Positions 36,045 to 45,184 of a DNA stretch of 64,000 nucleotides are shown here, piece after piece (positions within the stretch are counted from its first letter, which is position 1; every line of letters starts with the position of its first letter). The stretch spans positions 4,679,501 through 4,743,500 of the forward strand of contig NZ_CP012602.1 of NCBI RefSeq assembly GCF_001278805.1, read 5' to 3'. Under the pieces are notes generated by a model. That model saw only the letters and a list, made by a program, of their open reading frames with translations. It made no database searches and was not told where the DNA came from. The stretch is from Bacillus sp. FJAT-18017 (lineage in GTDB: Bacteria > Bacillota > Bacilli > Bacillales > Cytobacillaceae). A program made the position numbers and the translations under genes.

Positions 36045-36788
36045 TTAGTCAGGAATCACAATTGGATTGACATCATTGCCGCCCTTGTCGCTGCCGTTAT
36101 AATATTGAGGAACCTTTCCTTGCAAAAATAAATCACCTATCTTAACGGAGTTGGTTACCTTAACCTCTCTTTCAATGAGCGGAATTATGACACTCATTTG
36201 TACCTCTGTCTTCACATATAACTCAAGAAACGTATTATTGATGCCTATTTCTGAATACTTCGTTTCAATATTTGCTGTTACATCGCCGAGAATTTCAAAA
36301 CGGACCGGCACCTTTGGACCTAAGTTTGAAAAGAGGGTATTGTTAGTTGCCATTCCTAAAGGTATTTCATAAATAATCCCATCTTTTCCATTTGATTCAG
36401 ATATATCTGCTTCCTGAAAAGCCGCTTCAAGCTCGGCAATATCTCCTGATTCCAGTAAATTAAGATAGTTCTGGACCCGGGTTGTTGCTTCGGAAATGAC
36501 ATGGTTGTAAACTCTCGGATTAAAGCTGTAGCCAATTTCATTTCCATTATTATGAACTATGATTAATTGGTCAATCTCGATATTCTCAGATACATTTTGG
36601 GAAATTGCATTGTTTACTGCCTGGGATGCGATTTCCCTTGCTTTTGTTTCAGCAATTTTTATAAGGCTGGGCTCAATGTGTTTATTGATTAAACTTAAGC
36701 TTTGAAAAGTAACGAGTACAAAGGTAGTAAACGTAATGAGCACTACATATCGAAGGGGCAGCGGACCCCGCCTCCTCATTCTCCTCAA
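36045..36788 (-). CDS. yunB: Sporulation protein YunB
   Basis: Sporulation-stage protein of 247 residues with one N-terminal membrane helix (~14-34) and an external domain. RYVVLITFTTFVLVTFQSLSLINKHIEPSL (read as SLINKHIEPSL), QVNNAISQNV-like AVNNAISQNV and PLGMATNNTLFSNLGPKVPVRFEILGDV (read as ATNNTLFSNLGPK and VRFEILGDV) match Bacillus YunB closely. Translation begins at TTG 36788, with GGGGAGG 8 bp upstream; the ATG four codons later is too close to a site. Disruption is reported in the family to weaken sporulation; the exact role is unclear. Confidence 0.92.
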   Translation of the reverse strand: MRRMRRRGPLPLRYVVLITFTTFVLVTFQSLSLINKHIEPSLIKIAETKAREIASQAVNNAISQNVSENIEIDQLIIVHNNGNEIGYSFNPRVYNHVISEATTRVQNYLNLLESGDIAELEAAFQEADISESNGKDGIIYEIPLGMATNNTLFSNLGPKVPVRFEILGDVTANIETKYSEIGINNTFLELYVKTEVQMSVIIPLIEREVKVTNSVKIGDLFLQGKVPQYYNGSDKGGNDVNPIVIPD

Positions 36789-36820
36789 ATGGGATACCTC
36801 CCCGCAAAATCGTCTACTAC

Positions 36821-36850
36821 TTGTATATGCGCAACCGGCTCCCTATAGAC
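36821..36850 (-). promoter_or_regulatory. Candidate sigma-E promoter of yunB
   Basis: On the minus strand GTCTATA (36844-36850) and CATATACAA (36821-36829) are 14 bp apart, near the mother-cell sigma-E pattern (-10 CATACAMT). It lies ~35 bp upstream of yunB. Confidence 0.4.
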
Positions 36851-36942
36851 GAACAATAGAGGGAAGTGCCCTATAGTTAAAGGATTTGAATTGCATGCAT
36901 TCCACAAAAAAACACCAGGGACCCTGTGACCGGTCCCTGGTA

Positions 36943-38346
36943 TTAGTTTATTGAATATTGCTTGCACTTTTCATAAAACCTCGTCTTGCCTATATTAAGG
37001 AGCTTCGCCGCCTCGACCCGATTTCCGTCTGTTAGCGCAAGCGCTGATAGAATGGCCTGTTTTTCCGCCTCCGCTATCGTTTCTTTAAGGGGCTTTACAG
37101 GTCCGGCCTTTGGTTCAGGCGAAACAGGAATTAAATCCGGGGTTACAAATTCCTGGTCCCTTAAATATAGTGGAAGGTGGACAGGCTCAATCACATTACC
37201 GTCAAGTACATTAATGGATCGTTCCAATACATTCTCAAGCTCACGAATATTTCCCGGCCAGGAATGCTGCTCGAGTATGCGAAGTACTTCAGGAGAAATT
37301 AAGATTCCCTTCCGATGGAATTTCTTTTCCAGCTTGTTAACAAGCCCCTCAGAGAGAACTTTAATATCTTCTTTTCGTTTCCGTAACGGAGGAATCTCTA
37401 TTTTAATAACATTTAAACGATAGTAGAGATCCTGGCGAAACTTCCCTTCCTCGACCATTTTTTCAAGGTCGCGATGAGTCGCGGTTATTATCCTCACATC
37501 GACGGGAATTGTCTTTTGACTGCCTACAGGCTGGATTTCCTGTTCTTGCAGGACACGGAGCAGTTTACTCTGCATGGCAAGCGGCATGTCACCAATTTCA
37601 TCCAAAAATATCGTCCCTTTGTTGGCAAGCTGGAAAAGACCTTTCTTGCCACCCTTTTTGGCGCCAGTAAATGCGCCATCCGCATAGCCAAATAATTCCG
37701 ATTCAAGAAGATGCTCAGGAATGCTCGCGCAGTTAATTGGTACAAACGAAAAAGCAGATCTCATGCTGTTATCATGGATGGAATGCGCAAACAGCTCTTT
37801 ACCTGTACCCGATTCTCCTAATAGGAGAACTGCGGAGTTGCTGGCGGAAATCCTCCAGGCAAGTTTTTTCACCTCCATAAAGGACGGGCTTGTCCCAATG
37901 AGGTCACTAAATTCATACTTGCTGGTCAATTCCTTCTCGACTTTCTTTTTATAATATTTTAATTCATCCACAAGATGTTGTATCTTTGTTTTATAGGTAT
38001 GGAGTTCCTCTGGATTTCGGAACATAACTGTCCCCACTGCCCCGACCAATTGACCATCCACAATTAGAGGGAATCGGTTTGCAATCATCTCGGTCCCCTT
38101 TATTTTATGGACCGCCGCAATTTCTGCCTGCCCTGTTGCTGAAACAATATGCATTCTTGTATTTTCAATAACTTCTGTGACAGGACGTTTAATTGCCTTT
38201 TCAACAGTGGTCCCCAGAAACTCACAATAGGCGTCATTAATAAAAATAATGATTCCATCACGATCCGTTACGACGATTCTCTCTGCTGAAAGGTTGATAA
38301 TTTCCTCCAGCCAATCCGCAGGAATATCATCTATCCGTATACTCAA
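36943..38346 (-). CDS. Sigma-54 enhancer-binding activator with PAS sensor
   Basis: Activator of sigma-54 (SigL) RNA polymerase, 467 residues. An N-terminal PAS domain (~12-112) is followed by a short coiled coil and a AAA+ domain (~145-375) with Walker A GESGTGKE (177-184), the sigma-54-contacting GAFTGA loop (224-229) and Walker B TIFLDEIGDM. A Fis-type helix-turn-helix closes it (NRVEAAKLLNIGKTRFYEKC). It starts at TTG 38346 with AGGGGGG 6-7 bp upstream. It lies directly downstream of the ketone-body locus, which has two sigma-54 promoters, so it is the likely activator. The PAS ligand is probably a pathway metabolite. Confidence 0.93.
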   Translation of the reverse strand: MSIRIDDIPADWLEEIINLSAERIVVTDRDGIIIFINDAYCEFLGTTVEKAIKRPVTEVIENTRMHIVSATGQAEIAAVHKIKGTEMIANRFPLIVDGQLVGAVGTVMFRNPEELHTYKTKIQHLVDELKYYKKKVEKELTSKYEFSDLIGTSPSFMEVKKLAWRISASNSAVLLLGESGTGKELFAHSIHDNSMRSAFSFVPINCASIPEHLLESELFGYADGAFTGAKKGGKKGLFQLANKGTIFLDEIGDMPLAMQSKLLRVLQEQEIQPVGSQKTIPVDVRIITATHRDLEKMVEEGKFRQDLYYRLNVIKIEIPPLRKRKEDIKVLSEGLVNKLEKKFHRKGILISPEVLRILEQHSWPGNIRELENVLERSINVLDGNVIEPVHLPLYLRDQEFVTPDLIPVSPEPKAGPVKPLKETIAEAEKQAILSALALTDGNRVEAAKLLNIGKTRFYEKCKQYSIN

Positions 38347-38565
38347 CAGTTTCCCCCCTCGTTTAAAATCATTATATTTATGATTATATCAAGTTAAAAA
38401 GGTTTTGTGGCTCAAAATGCGTTTTTTGTTAGAAAACTGGAATTGTAGGGCTTTATGTCTTGGCGCTTAAACTGAAAAACAACAAGAAAATAGGTTAAGA
38501 ACAGAGGGAAACAGACACCAAAAATTGTAGAAATTCAGTTCTTATCAAAAATAATCTATAAACAT
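38347..38565. other. Leader of the activator gene
   Basis: About 220 AT-rich bases between the activator start and the terminator of the hbd gene. It must carry the activator's promoter. I see no ORF and no -24/-12 sigma-54 element. Confidence 0.3.
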
Positions 38566-38613
38566 AAAAAGCTGTCCCAAAAAAGTCGTCAATCAACGAC
38601 CTTTTGGGACAGC
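38566..38613 (-). terminator. Terminator of the gntP-hbd transcript, two-part GCTGTCCC hairpin
   Basis: On the minus strand GGCTGTCCC pairs with GGGACAGCT, enclosing an inner GTCGT/ACGAC hairpin with loop TGATTG; TTTTTATG follows. It is closely similar to the ogt terminator at 15737-15784. Confidence 0.88.
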
Positions 38614-38668
38614 CTCTTCTTGTATACTGTTTATGACTCAATAATACAAAGTAACTCTCTTTAAAGAT

Positions 38669-39451
38669 TTATTGTGCGGTATAGCCGCCATCAAGAATGA
38701 CAGCCTGGCCAGTAATGCCTCGGCCCTTTTCACTTGCAAGGAAGACTGCATAATCAGCAATCTCAGATACATCGAGCAGCCTCTTTTGAGGTACTAGCGG
38801 GTAAATAACTTCCTCAAGGACACTTTCAAGAGGTACATTTCTTGTTTTTGCAAGATCGTTCAATTGGCCGCGCACAAGCGGAGTGTCAACATATCCTGGG
38901 CAAAGGGAGTTAACAGTGATTCCATCTGCAGCGCCTTCAAGGGCAGCTACTTTGGTCAAACCGATAACGCCATGCTTTGCACTGTTATAAGCGGCTTTTC
39001 CAGCAAAACCAATTACTCCATTAATTGAAGCCATATTGATAATCCGGCCAAATTTTTGCTTCTTCATCACTGGGAATACAGTCTTGATGCCAATGAATGG
39101 AGCAGTAAGCATTACTTTAACGAGAAATTCAAACCTGTCAGTTGGGAATTCTTCAATTGGTGATACATATTGAAGACCTGCATTGTTTACAAGCACATCA
39201 ATTCTTCCAAATTCCTCAATCGCCGAATTAAGAGCATTCTTATACGCTTCCTCATTTGTTACATCACATGGAGCAGAAAGTGCTTCATATCCTTCCTCTC
39301 TTAGCTGTGCAACAACCTGTTCGCTTTTTTCCACGTTCAAGTCCGAAATGACAACCTTTGCTCCTTCTTTTGCGAAAGTGGTTGCAATTTCAAGTCCAAT
39401 CCCACTGGCAGAACCTGTTATAAATGCTACTTTTCCTTCCAATTGTTTCAT
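38669..39451 (-). CDS. D-3-hydroxybutyrate dehydrogenase
   Basis: SDR enzyme of 260 residues that interconverts 3-hydroxybutyrate and acetoacetate with NAD. It has TGSASGIG (12-19), NNAG (89-92), Ser142, Tyr155 and Lys159 (YNSAKHG), and a lid segment rich in hydrophobic residues. The full protein is the usual length and the closing GQAVILDGGYTAQ matches known hydroxybutyrate dehydrogenases such as Bacillus YxjF. GGGAGG lies ~7 bp before the ATG. It is 87 bp downstream of the GntP permease gene, and its terminator follows. Confidence 0.9.
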   Translation of the reverse strand: MKQLEGKVAFITGSASGIGLEIATTFAKEGAKVVISDLNVEKSEQVVAQLREEGYEALSAPCDVTNEEAYKNALNSAIEEFGRIDVLVNNAGLQYVSPIEEFPTDRFEFLVKVMLTAPFIGIKTVFPVMKKQKFGRIINMASINGVIGFAGKAAYNSAKHGVIGLTKVAALEGAADGITVNSLCPGYVDTPLVRGQLNDLAKTRNVPLESVLEEVIYPLVPQKRLLDVSEIADYAVFLASEKGRGITGQAVILDGGYTAQ

Positions 39452-39538
39452 GGTGAAGCCTCCCTTAATAAATTAGCTCAAAGCCTATTTCTGAAATACA
39501 CACCGGAGGGAGGTTACCCCCTCCTTGGTGTGTATGAG

Positions 39539-40969
39539 TTAAACTAGTCCAGTCAATGTGTAAAGTGTAATGATGACAAATACTGCCAATGTCTTGATAA
39601 CTGTGATAGCAAAAATATCCTTGTAGGACTGTTTATGTGTCAAGCCAGTAACAGCGAGCAACGTGATGACAGCACCGTTGTGCGGTAATGTATCCATACC
39701 GCCGGACGCCATCGCAACTACACGGTGCATAACTTCAGGGCTGATGTTTGCAGCAGCTATCGCAGCATTATAGGTATCAGCCATCGCACCAAGTGCAATA
39801 CTCATACCGCCGGATGCAGAACCTGTCACACCCGCAAGAACAGTAGTAGTTACTGCACCATTTACAAGTGGGTTAGTAAATGTCGAACCAATTGCATCAC
39901 TGATCTGTGCGAAGCCAGGAAGAATCGCAATAACACCGCCGAAGCCATACTCAGCACCAGTGTTCATAACAGCCAGCAATGAACCGGCGATTGCAGCATT
40001 CAGGCCTTCCTTAAATCCGAACTTAACCTTTTTGAAGTTATAAGCAAGGCTGGCAATGATACCAATACTAAGTGCCATCATGATGGACCAGATGGACATA
40101 GTGGCTGCAACATCAACCTTGTATGCATCAAGGCCGATTGCGGAAAAATCAAAACCGTTCGGATACCATTTAGGAATGTACGTAATGAACACTTTGTTTG
40201 CTACAGCAACCAGAATAAGTGGAACGAACGCAAGGATTTGTCTTGAGCGGGATTGCTCAAGATTCATCTCAGCAACAGGTTCTTCCTTCTTAGCTGCTTC
40301 TGCCGCAGCAGCATTTTCTTTTCCAAAACCAAAGTAGCCTTCACCGGCAGCCTGAGCTGTTTTCCTTCTCCATTCGAGATAGAATAGGCCAGAAGCAAGG
40401 ACAACAAGCCCACCAATAATACCAAGGGTTGGTGCTGCATAAATGTCAGTACCGAAGAAGGTCGTTGGAATAACGTTTTGGATTTGCGGTGTACCCGGAA
40501 ATGCATCCATTGTGAATGTAAATGCACCGAGTGCGATAGTACCAGGAATCAATCGTTTCGGAATATCAGCCTGTTTGAAGATTTGTGCAGCAAATGGATA
40601 AATGGCAAATACAGCTACAAATAGGCTGACTCCGCTGTAAGTCAAGATTGCACCTAATAAAACGATAGTTAAAATTGCACGTTTTGCTCCGAGCCAGCTG
40701 ACGATAGTCTTTGCAATCGATTCAGCGATACCGGACATTTCAACTACTTTACCGAAAATTGCCCCCAGCAAGAAGACGGCAAAATAGTTTTTAATAAAGC
40801 CGACCATCTTTTCCATGAAGACACCGGAGAAGAATGGAAGCACATTGGCTGGTTCGATGAGCACAACAGCCAATAGGGCAGCGATCGGTGCGAACAGGAT
40901 GACCGAGAAGCCCCTGTAAGCCATGAACATCAAAAGGCTTAACGAAAATAAAATAATAATTAAATCCAT
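39539..40969 (-). CDS. GntP-family permease, probable 3-hydroxybutyrate transporter
   Basis: Inner membrane proton symporter of 476 residues with about 12-14 helices. The GntP signatures are GSASGGMSIALGAMADTYN (seen as GSASGGMSIALG), DTLPHNGAVITLLAVTGLTHKQSYKD (seen as DTLPHNGAVITLL) and MVGFIKNYFAVFLLGAIFGKVVEMSG in part. Bacillus YxjC of this type sits beside scoAB and is taken as the beta-hydroxybutyrate permease. GGGGGA lies 6 bp before the ATG. A sigma-54 promoter lies ~80 bp upstream. Substrate is inferred from context. Confidence 0.9.
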   Translation of the reverse strand: MDLIIILFSLSLLMFMAYRGFSVILFAPIAALLAVVLIEPANVLPFFSGVFMEKMVGFIKNYFAVFLLGAIFGKVVEMSGIAESIAKTIVSWLGAKRAILTIVLLGAILTYSGVSLFVAVFAIYPFAAQIFKQADIPKRLIPGTIALGAFTFTMDAFPGTPQIQNVIPTTFFGTDIYAAPTLGIIGGLVVLASGLFYLEWRRKTAQAAGEGYFGFGKENAAAAEAAKKEEPVAEMNLEQSRSRQILAFVPLILVAVANKVFITYIPKWYPNGFDFSAIGLDAYKVDVAATMSIWSIMMALSIGIIASLAYNFKKVKFGFKEGLNAAIAGSLLAVMNTGAEYGFGGVIAILPGFAQISDAIGSTFTNPLVNGAVTTTVLAGVTGSASGGMSIALGAMADTYNAAIAAANISPEVMHRVVAMASGGMDTLPHNGAVITLLAVTGLTHKQSYKDIFAITVIKTLAVFVIITLYTLTGLV

Positions 40970-41047
40970 GTATATCCCCCTTAAAGTTTATGCAAGCCAA
41001 TCCCTTCCCTTGGCAGCGTTTCCAAGAATGACTCACATCTATCAATA

Positions 41048-41065
41048 ATGCAAGTTTCGTGCCAA
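41048..41065 (-). promoter_or_regulatory. Sigma-54 (-24/-12) promoter of gntP-hbd
   Basis: On the minus strand TTGGCACGAAACTTGCAT has the invariant GG and GC elements with exact spacing (TGGCAC-N5-TTGCAT). It lies about 80 bp upstream of the permease start. Confidence 0.88.
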
Positions 41066-41177
41066 TAATGGCAGAAAAATAACATTTTTTATTTTTTATA
41101 GTTTAGGCACGTCCCTCGACTTCTAATAAATTAATTTACCAAGCTATTATGTTTTTTCCAACAACTCACAAACTATT

Positions 41178-41228
41178 TTTTCCGGAATTCCGGAAAACCG
41201 GAAGCGCTTTCAGTTCGGAATCCCGGAA
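41178..41228. promoter_or_regulatory. Probable upstream activator sites for the sigma-54 promoter
   Basis: A perfect 20-bp palindrome centred on GGAATTCC (41178-41197, TTCCGGAATTCCGGAA core) and a second imperfect copy (TTCGGAATCCCGGAA, 41214-41228) lie ~115-165 bp upstream of the -24 element, the usual place for enhancer-binding protein sites. Confidence 0.65.
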
Positions 41229-41242
41229 TTTTTTAAAAAATT

Positions 41243-42427
41243 TTAATTTTCCATTTCTACAACAGTTGCAATACCCTGTCCTCCGCCAATGCACAATGTT
41301 GCCAACCCATAACGAGAGTTTCTGCGTTTCATTTCATGCAAAAGAGTAACAAGAACGCGTGCACCACTAGCCCCAATTGGATGGCCTAGGGCAATTGCTC
41401 CACCATTTACATTCAGCTTTTCGTTAGAAAATTCGAGTTCCCTGCCTACGCTCAGAGCCTGGGCCGCAAAAGCTTCATTTGCTTCAATTAGGTCAATATC
41501 ATTCATGCTCAAACCAGCAAACTGTAGAGCTTTTTTTGTAGCAGGAACTGGTCCGATTCCCATGATGGAAGGGTCTACACCAGCTGTCCCATTGCCCCTG
41601 ATAATAGCCATTGGAGTGATGCCTAGTTCTTCAGCTTTCTCCCTGCTCATCAAGACTAGAGCAGCGGCTCCATCATTGATTCCGGATGCATTTGCTGCTG
41701 TCACTGTCCCATCTTTCTTGAATGCAGGCTTTAACTTCGAGAGCCCTTCAGCTGTTACGCCTGCACGAGGGAATTCATCTGTTTCAAAACGGATTGGATC
41801 ACCTTTACGCTGCGGGATTTCAACAGCAACGATTTCATCCTTAAATCTGCCCTCATTAATTGCGGCTTCCGCCTTCTGCTGGCTCCATGCGGCAAACTCA
41901 TCCTGTTCTTCCCTGGTCAAACTGTACTTTTCAGCAAGGTTCTCGGCTGTAATACCCATATGGTAGTTGTTCATTGCACATTGCAGGCCATCAGCAATCA
42001 TGCTGTCGATTACTTTGCCATCACCCATTCTGTATCCAGTACGTCCTTTTGGAAGCAGATAAGGGGCAAGGCTCATATTCTCCATGCCTCCAGCGACAAC
42101 GATTTCAGCTGCTCCAGTTTGGATTGCCTGGGTTCCCAAATGAACAGCCTTAAGTCCTGAACCACACAATTTGTTGATTGCCATTGATGAGACTTCGATA
42201 GGAAGGCCGGCTTTTAGAGCTGCCTGGCGAGCGGGCCCTTGCCCAAGCCCTGCCTGGAGTACGTTGCCCATGATCACTTCATCAACCTGGTCGCCAGGAA
42301 TTCCAGCCCGGTTTAGAGCTTCTTTTATTACAATTGCTCCAAGTTCCGTTGCTGGTGTATTACTGAGTGTTCCGCCAAAAGTGCCAATTGCTGTCCTCAC
42401 AGCACTTACTATTACTACATCACGCAT
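41243..42427 (-). CDS. Acetyl-CoA C-acetyltransferase (thiolase)
   Basis: Degradative/biosynthetic thiolase of 394 residues that cleaves acetoacetyl-CoA with CoA into two acetyl-CoA. The nucleophile Cys88 lies in [10 protein letters not shown], His349 in GHPIGASG and the acid/base Cys379 in LCIGGGQG. Length and motif order are standard for the thiolase II family. GGGGGA lies 8 bp before the ATG. It follows scoB by 77 bp in the ketone-body locus and completes the route from acetoacetate to acetyl-CoA. Confidence 0.94.
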   Translation of the reverse strand: MRDVVIVSAVRTAIGTFGGTLSNTPATELGAIVIKEALNRAGIPGDQVDEVIMGNVLQAGLGQGPARQAALKAGLPIEVSSMAINKLCGSGLKAVHLGTQAIQTGAAEIVVAGGMENMSLAPYLLPKGRTGYRMGDGKVIDSMIADGLQCAMNNYHMGITAENLAEKYSLTREEQDEFAAWSQQKAEAAINEGRFKDEIVAVEIPQRKGDPIRFETDEFPRAGVTAEGLSKLKPAFKKDGTVTAANASGINDGAAALVLMSREKAEELGITPMAIIRGNGTAGVDPSIMGIGPVPATKKALQFAGLSMNDIDLIEANEAFAAQALSVGRELEFSNEKLNVNGGAIALGHPIGASGARVLVTLLHEMKRRNSRYGLATLCIGGGQGIATVVEMEN

Positions 42428-42504
42428 GTTAAACTTCCCCCAAACTTATAATCTATCAGTCTCAGCCTGTACTAATAGGCTGAGACCGGTATTCTATTAT
42501 ATTA

Positions 42505-43161
42505 TTATTTTGCAAGGTCCGGGCTCACCATGTATGAAGCCTCTGTTTTTTCTTCTACCATTTCCAGAGTTGCCCCATTTTGAAGCTCCTCAAGAATAAG
42601 GCCGGAATCTGTTACCCTGAATACAGCTAGCTCTGTGACAATCAGGTCAACAACACCCACGCCTGTCAGTGGCAGGCGGCATTCCTTCAAGATTTTTGGA
42701 GAGCCATTTTTCGCAACATGCTCCATAGCAACAATGACTTTTTTAGCACCTGTTACTAGGTCCATTGCTCCGCCCATTCCAGGAACCATTTTTCCAGGAA
42801 CCATCCAGTTAGCAAGGTTCCCCTTCTCATCAACTTCAAGGCCGCCAAGGACTGTAACATCCACGTGTCCGCCGCGGATTAATTCAAATGAGAATAAGCT
42901 GTCAAAGAATGCTCCCCCCGGAAGAATTCCTGAAGGCTGGCCACCGGCATTTACAAGATCAGGATCGATGTCGCCATCAAGCGGTCCAAGTCCTACATAA
43001 CCATTTTCCGATTGAAGGATTACGTTCACATCTTCTGGCAAATAATTTGGCACCATAGTCGGAAGTCCGATCCCAAGGTTTACGACGTCGCCATTTTGCA
43101 TTTCCTTTGCCACACGGGCGGCGATTACTTGTTTTGGATTAGTTTGTTGAGTTGTTGACAT
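42505..43161 (-). CDS. scoB: Succinyl-CoA:3-ketoacid CoA-transferase subunit B
   Basis: Beta subunit of class I CoA-transferase, 218 residues. It carries the catalytic glutamate in QSENGYVGLGP (Glu52) together with NLGIGLPTMVPNYLP and GAMDLVTGAKKVIVAMEH. With ScoA it moves CoA from succinyl-CoA to acetoacetate. The start codon shares a base with the scoA stop (TAATG), a sign of translational coupling. The third gene of the block is a thiolase. Confidence 0.94.
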   Translation of the reverse strand: MSTTQQTNPKQVIAARVAKEMQNGDVVNLGIGLPTMVPNYLPEDVNVILQSENGYVGLGPLDGDIDPDLVNAGGQPSGILPGGAFFDSLFSFELIRGGHVDVTVLGGLEVDEKGNLANWMVPGKMVPGMGGAMDLVTGAKKVIVAMEHVAKNGSPKILKECRLPLTGVGVVDLIVTELAVFRVTDSGLILEELQNGATLEMVEEKTEASYMVSPDLAK

Positions 43162-43820
43162 TATTTCTTACCTCCCGCTACCAAAATTTTATCAACGAGA
43201 ATTCCAGGGGTCATAACTTCATCTGGATCGATTTCTCCAACCTCAAGAATCTTATCCACCTGAACGATTACTACATCCGCGGCAAGTGCCATCAGCGGGT
43301 TAAAGTTACGTGCAGAACGTTTATAGACCAGATTTCCAGCCTTATCAGCCTTATGCGCCCGCAGTATGGCAACATCAGCGCGCAGAGGCTTTTCCAGCAG
43401 GTATTCACGGCCGTCTACTGTAATTTTCTCTTTGCCTTCCTCTACAACAGTACCAACACCTGTTGGAGTTAGGACACCGCCAAGGCCTGAACCGCCAGCA
43501 CGCACACGCTCTGCCAGTGTACCCTGGGGAACGAGCTCAACTTCCATCTCGCCAGCAATCATTTGCCTTCCTGTTTCAGGATTTGTACCAATATGGGAAG
43601 CAATTACTTTTTTAACTTGGCGGTTGGAGATTAGCGGGCCGACTCCAGTTTCAATAAAAGCGGTATCATTAGCGATCAGAGTGATGTCTTTAACTTCTTT
43701 TTCAAGCATGACGTCCACAAGATCCTGTGGTGTCCCCACACCCATAAATCCACCTGCCATTACAGTTACTCCATCGCGGAAAAACTGGGCGGCTTCTTGT
43801 TTTGTAATTACCTTGCTCAC
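43161..43820 (-). CDS. scoA: Succinyl-CoA:3-ketoacid CoA-transferase subunit A
   Basis: Alpha subunit of class I CoA-transferase, 219 residues, slightly shorter than the ~230 typical of the family. [20 protein letters not shown] and [15 protein letters not shown] are the family blocks for CoA binding, and [24 protein letters not shown] [15 protein letters not shown] is present. It starts at GTG 43820, with GGAGGT 9 bp upstream. It is the first gene of the sigma-54-dependent block; the -12 element lies ~60 bp upstream. Confidence 0.94.
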   Translation of the reverse strand: MSKVITKQEAAQFFRDGVTVMAGGFMGVGTPQDLVDVMLEKEVKDITLIANDTAFIETGVGPLISNRQVKKVIASHIGTNPETGRQMIAGEMEVELVPQGTLAERVRAGGSGLGGVLTPTGVGTVVEEGKEKITVDGREYLLEKPLRADVAILRAHKADKAGNLVYKRSARNFNPLMALAADVVIVQVDKILEVGEIDPDEVMTPGILVDKILVAGGKK

Positions 43821-43879
43821 TATAAAAGCACCTCCGAAAAATTTTGGTGAGGTTAACTAATTGCTCACACCTTTTTATA

Positions 43880-43897
43880 ATGCAAGAAGCGTGCCAA
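43880..43897 (-). promoter_or_regulatory. Sigma-54 (-24/-12) promoter of scoA-scoB-thiolase
   Basis: On the minus strand TTGGCACGCTTCTTGCAT is a full match to TGGCAC-N5-TTGCAT. It lies about 60 bp upstream of the scoA start codon. Confidence 0.9.
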
Positions 43898-44055
43898 CTT
43901 AATGGACAATACCCTTTTCCATTCATCACCCCCTTAAATCAACTCAAACTGTAAAATTTGGTTATTTTTAACACAACGATATTACTTCTTTTCTAAATGG
44001 ATAACTCAAAAAAAAAAATATTTTTTTTAGCCCTCAAAACGCCGACAGGACAACA

Positions 44056-44070
44056 ATGTAAACGCTATCA
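44056..44070 (+). promoter_or_regulatory. cre (CcpA site) upstream of ilvE
   Basis: ATGTAAACGCTATCA fits the cre consensus WTGNAANCGNWNNCW fully. Its centre is about 90 bp before the predicted ilvE transcription start, the location known for the activating cre of the Bacillus subtilis ilv-leu operon. It is also ~160 bp upstream of the divergent sigma-54 promoter and could repress that side. Confidence 0.65.
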
Positions 44071-44117
44071 AATTTGTTAAACAATTCAGATTTTTCTGAT
44101 TAACTTTGGAAATTCAC

Positions 44118-44146
44118 TTGATTCTTCTCGACAATGGTTGTATCAT
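44118..44146 (+). promoter_or_regulatory. Sigma-A promoter of the ilv-leu operon
   Basis: TTGATT (44118-44123) and TATCAT (44141-44146) are 17 bp apart, giving a start near 44153 and a ~110-nt leader before ilvE. Confidence 0.6.
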
Positions 44147-44150
44147 ACAG

Positions 44151-44165
44151 AAATATCAGAAAAAT
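44151..44165 (+). promoter_or_regulatory. CodY-like box at the ilvE transcription start
   Basis: AAATATCAGAAAAAT matches the CodY motif AATTTTCWGAAAATT at 12 of 15 positions and overlaps the predicted start site, where bound CodY would block initiation when branched-chain amino acids are plentiful. Confidence 0.5.
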
Positions 44166-44264
44166 CAATCTAAGACCAGCTATGATTTATGTGTGTAAAA
44201 CATCTTACACATGGCTTATCTCATCTCATATTAATTGAATACCAGATTGTAAGGAGTGTTGAAT

Positions 44265-45173
44265 TTGTCCAGCCAGTATATCTTCTTAGATGGAAAATTT
44301 GTTAAAAAGGAAGAAGCAGTCATTTCCGTGTACGACCATGGCTTCCTTTACGGAGACGGAGTCTTTGAAGGAATCCGCGTTTATAATGGGAACATCTTTA
44401 GATTGGATGCCCATATTAAAAGGCTGTATGAATCGGCTCACTCCATTAGGCTTGAGATTCCCTACACCATTGAAGAATTTAAGAACATCATTGTAGAAAC
44501 AGTTCGTAAAAACCAATTATCCAGCGCATATATTAGACCGGTTGTTTCAAGAGGAATGGGAAACCTTGGATTGGATCCTAATTCCTGCTCCAATCCGAAG
44601 GTCATCGTCATAGCTGAACCACTCGCTCTCTACCCGCAGGAATTGTACGAACGGGGCCTGAAAATTGGTTCAGTTGCAACGAGAAGAAATCGGCCGGATG
44701 TATTAAGCCCTCAGATTAAATCGCTTAACTACTTAAACAATATCCTTGTTAAGCTCGAGGCAAACCAGGCCGGTTTAGATGAAGCACTTATGTTAAATGA
44801 CCAGGGTTATGTCACAGAGGGCTCGGCCGATAATATTTTCATAATCAAAAATGGCGTCATCTTCACTCCTCCAGTCTATCTTGGAGCTTTGGAAGGGATT
44901 ACCCGCAATGCAATAATCGAGCTTGCAAGAGACTCTGGCTACGAGGTCAGAGAGCAGCCATTTACAAGACATGATGTATATATTGCCGATGAAGTGTTCC
45001 TTACTGGTACTGCAGTTGAAGTGATTGCAGTTATCGATGTTGACACAAGGAAAATTGGCGACGGGAAACCAGGACCGATAACAAATCATCTATTAAAAGA
45101 ATTCAGGAAATTGGTTACCGAGGACGGCGTGAAATGCTATCCGGATGTGAAACCAGAAGCAATCGTTGGGTAA
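44265..45173 (+). CDS. ilvE: Branched-chain amino acid aminotransferase
   Basis: PLP enzyme of 302 residues that carries out the last transamination to leucine, isoleucine and valine. It is class IV, with [16 protein letters not shown], the PLP lysine at residue 152 ([14 protein letters not shown]) and [16 protein letters not shown] (read as [12 protein letters not shown]). TTG at 44265 is chosen because AAGGAG lies exactly 8 bp upstream; a GTG nine bases earlier overlaps that site. It heads the operon; ilvD follows after 11 bp. Confidence 0.93.
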   Translation: MSSQYIFLDGKFVKKEEAVISVYDHGFLYGDGVFEGIRVYNGNIFRLDAHIKRLYESAHSIRLEIPYTIEEFKNIIVETVRKNQLSSAYIRPVVSRGMGNLGLDPNSCSNPKVIVIAEPLALYPQELYERGLKIGSVATRRNRPDVLSPQIKSLNYLNNILVKLEANQAGLDEALMLNDQGYVTEGSADNIFIIKNGVIFTPPVYLGALEGITRNAIIELARDSGYEVREQPFTRHDVYIADEVFLTGTAVEVIAVIDVDTRKIGDGKPGPITNHLLKEFRKLVTEDGVKCYPDVKPEAIVG

Positions 45174-45184
45174 GGAGGTCCATC

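Noticed and set aside
41178..41197. Terminator for the thiolase gene
   Set aside because: A loop-free perfect palindrome is a poor RNA hairpin, and its position relative to the sigma-54 promoter fits a protein-binding site better.
43366..43860. 164-codon plus-strand frame across scoA
   Set aside because: It is antisense to scoA and its composition is that of a shadow frame; no ribosome site.
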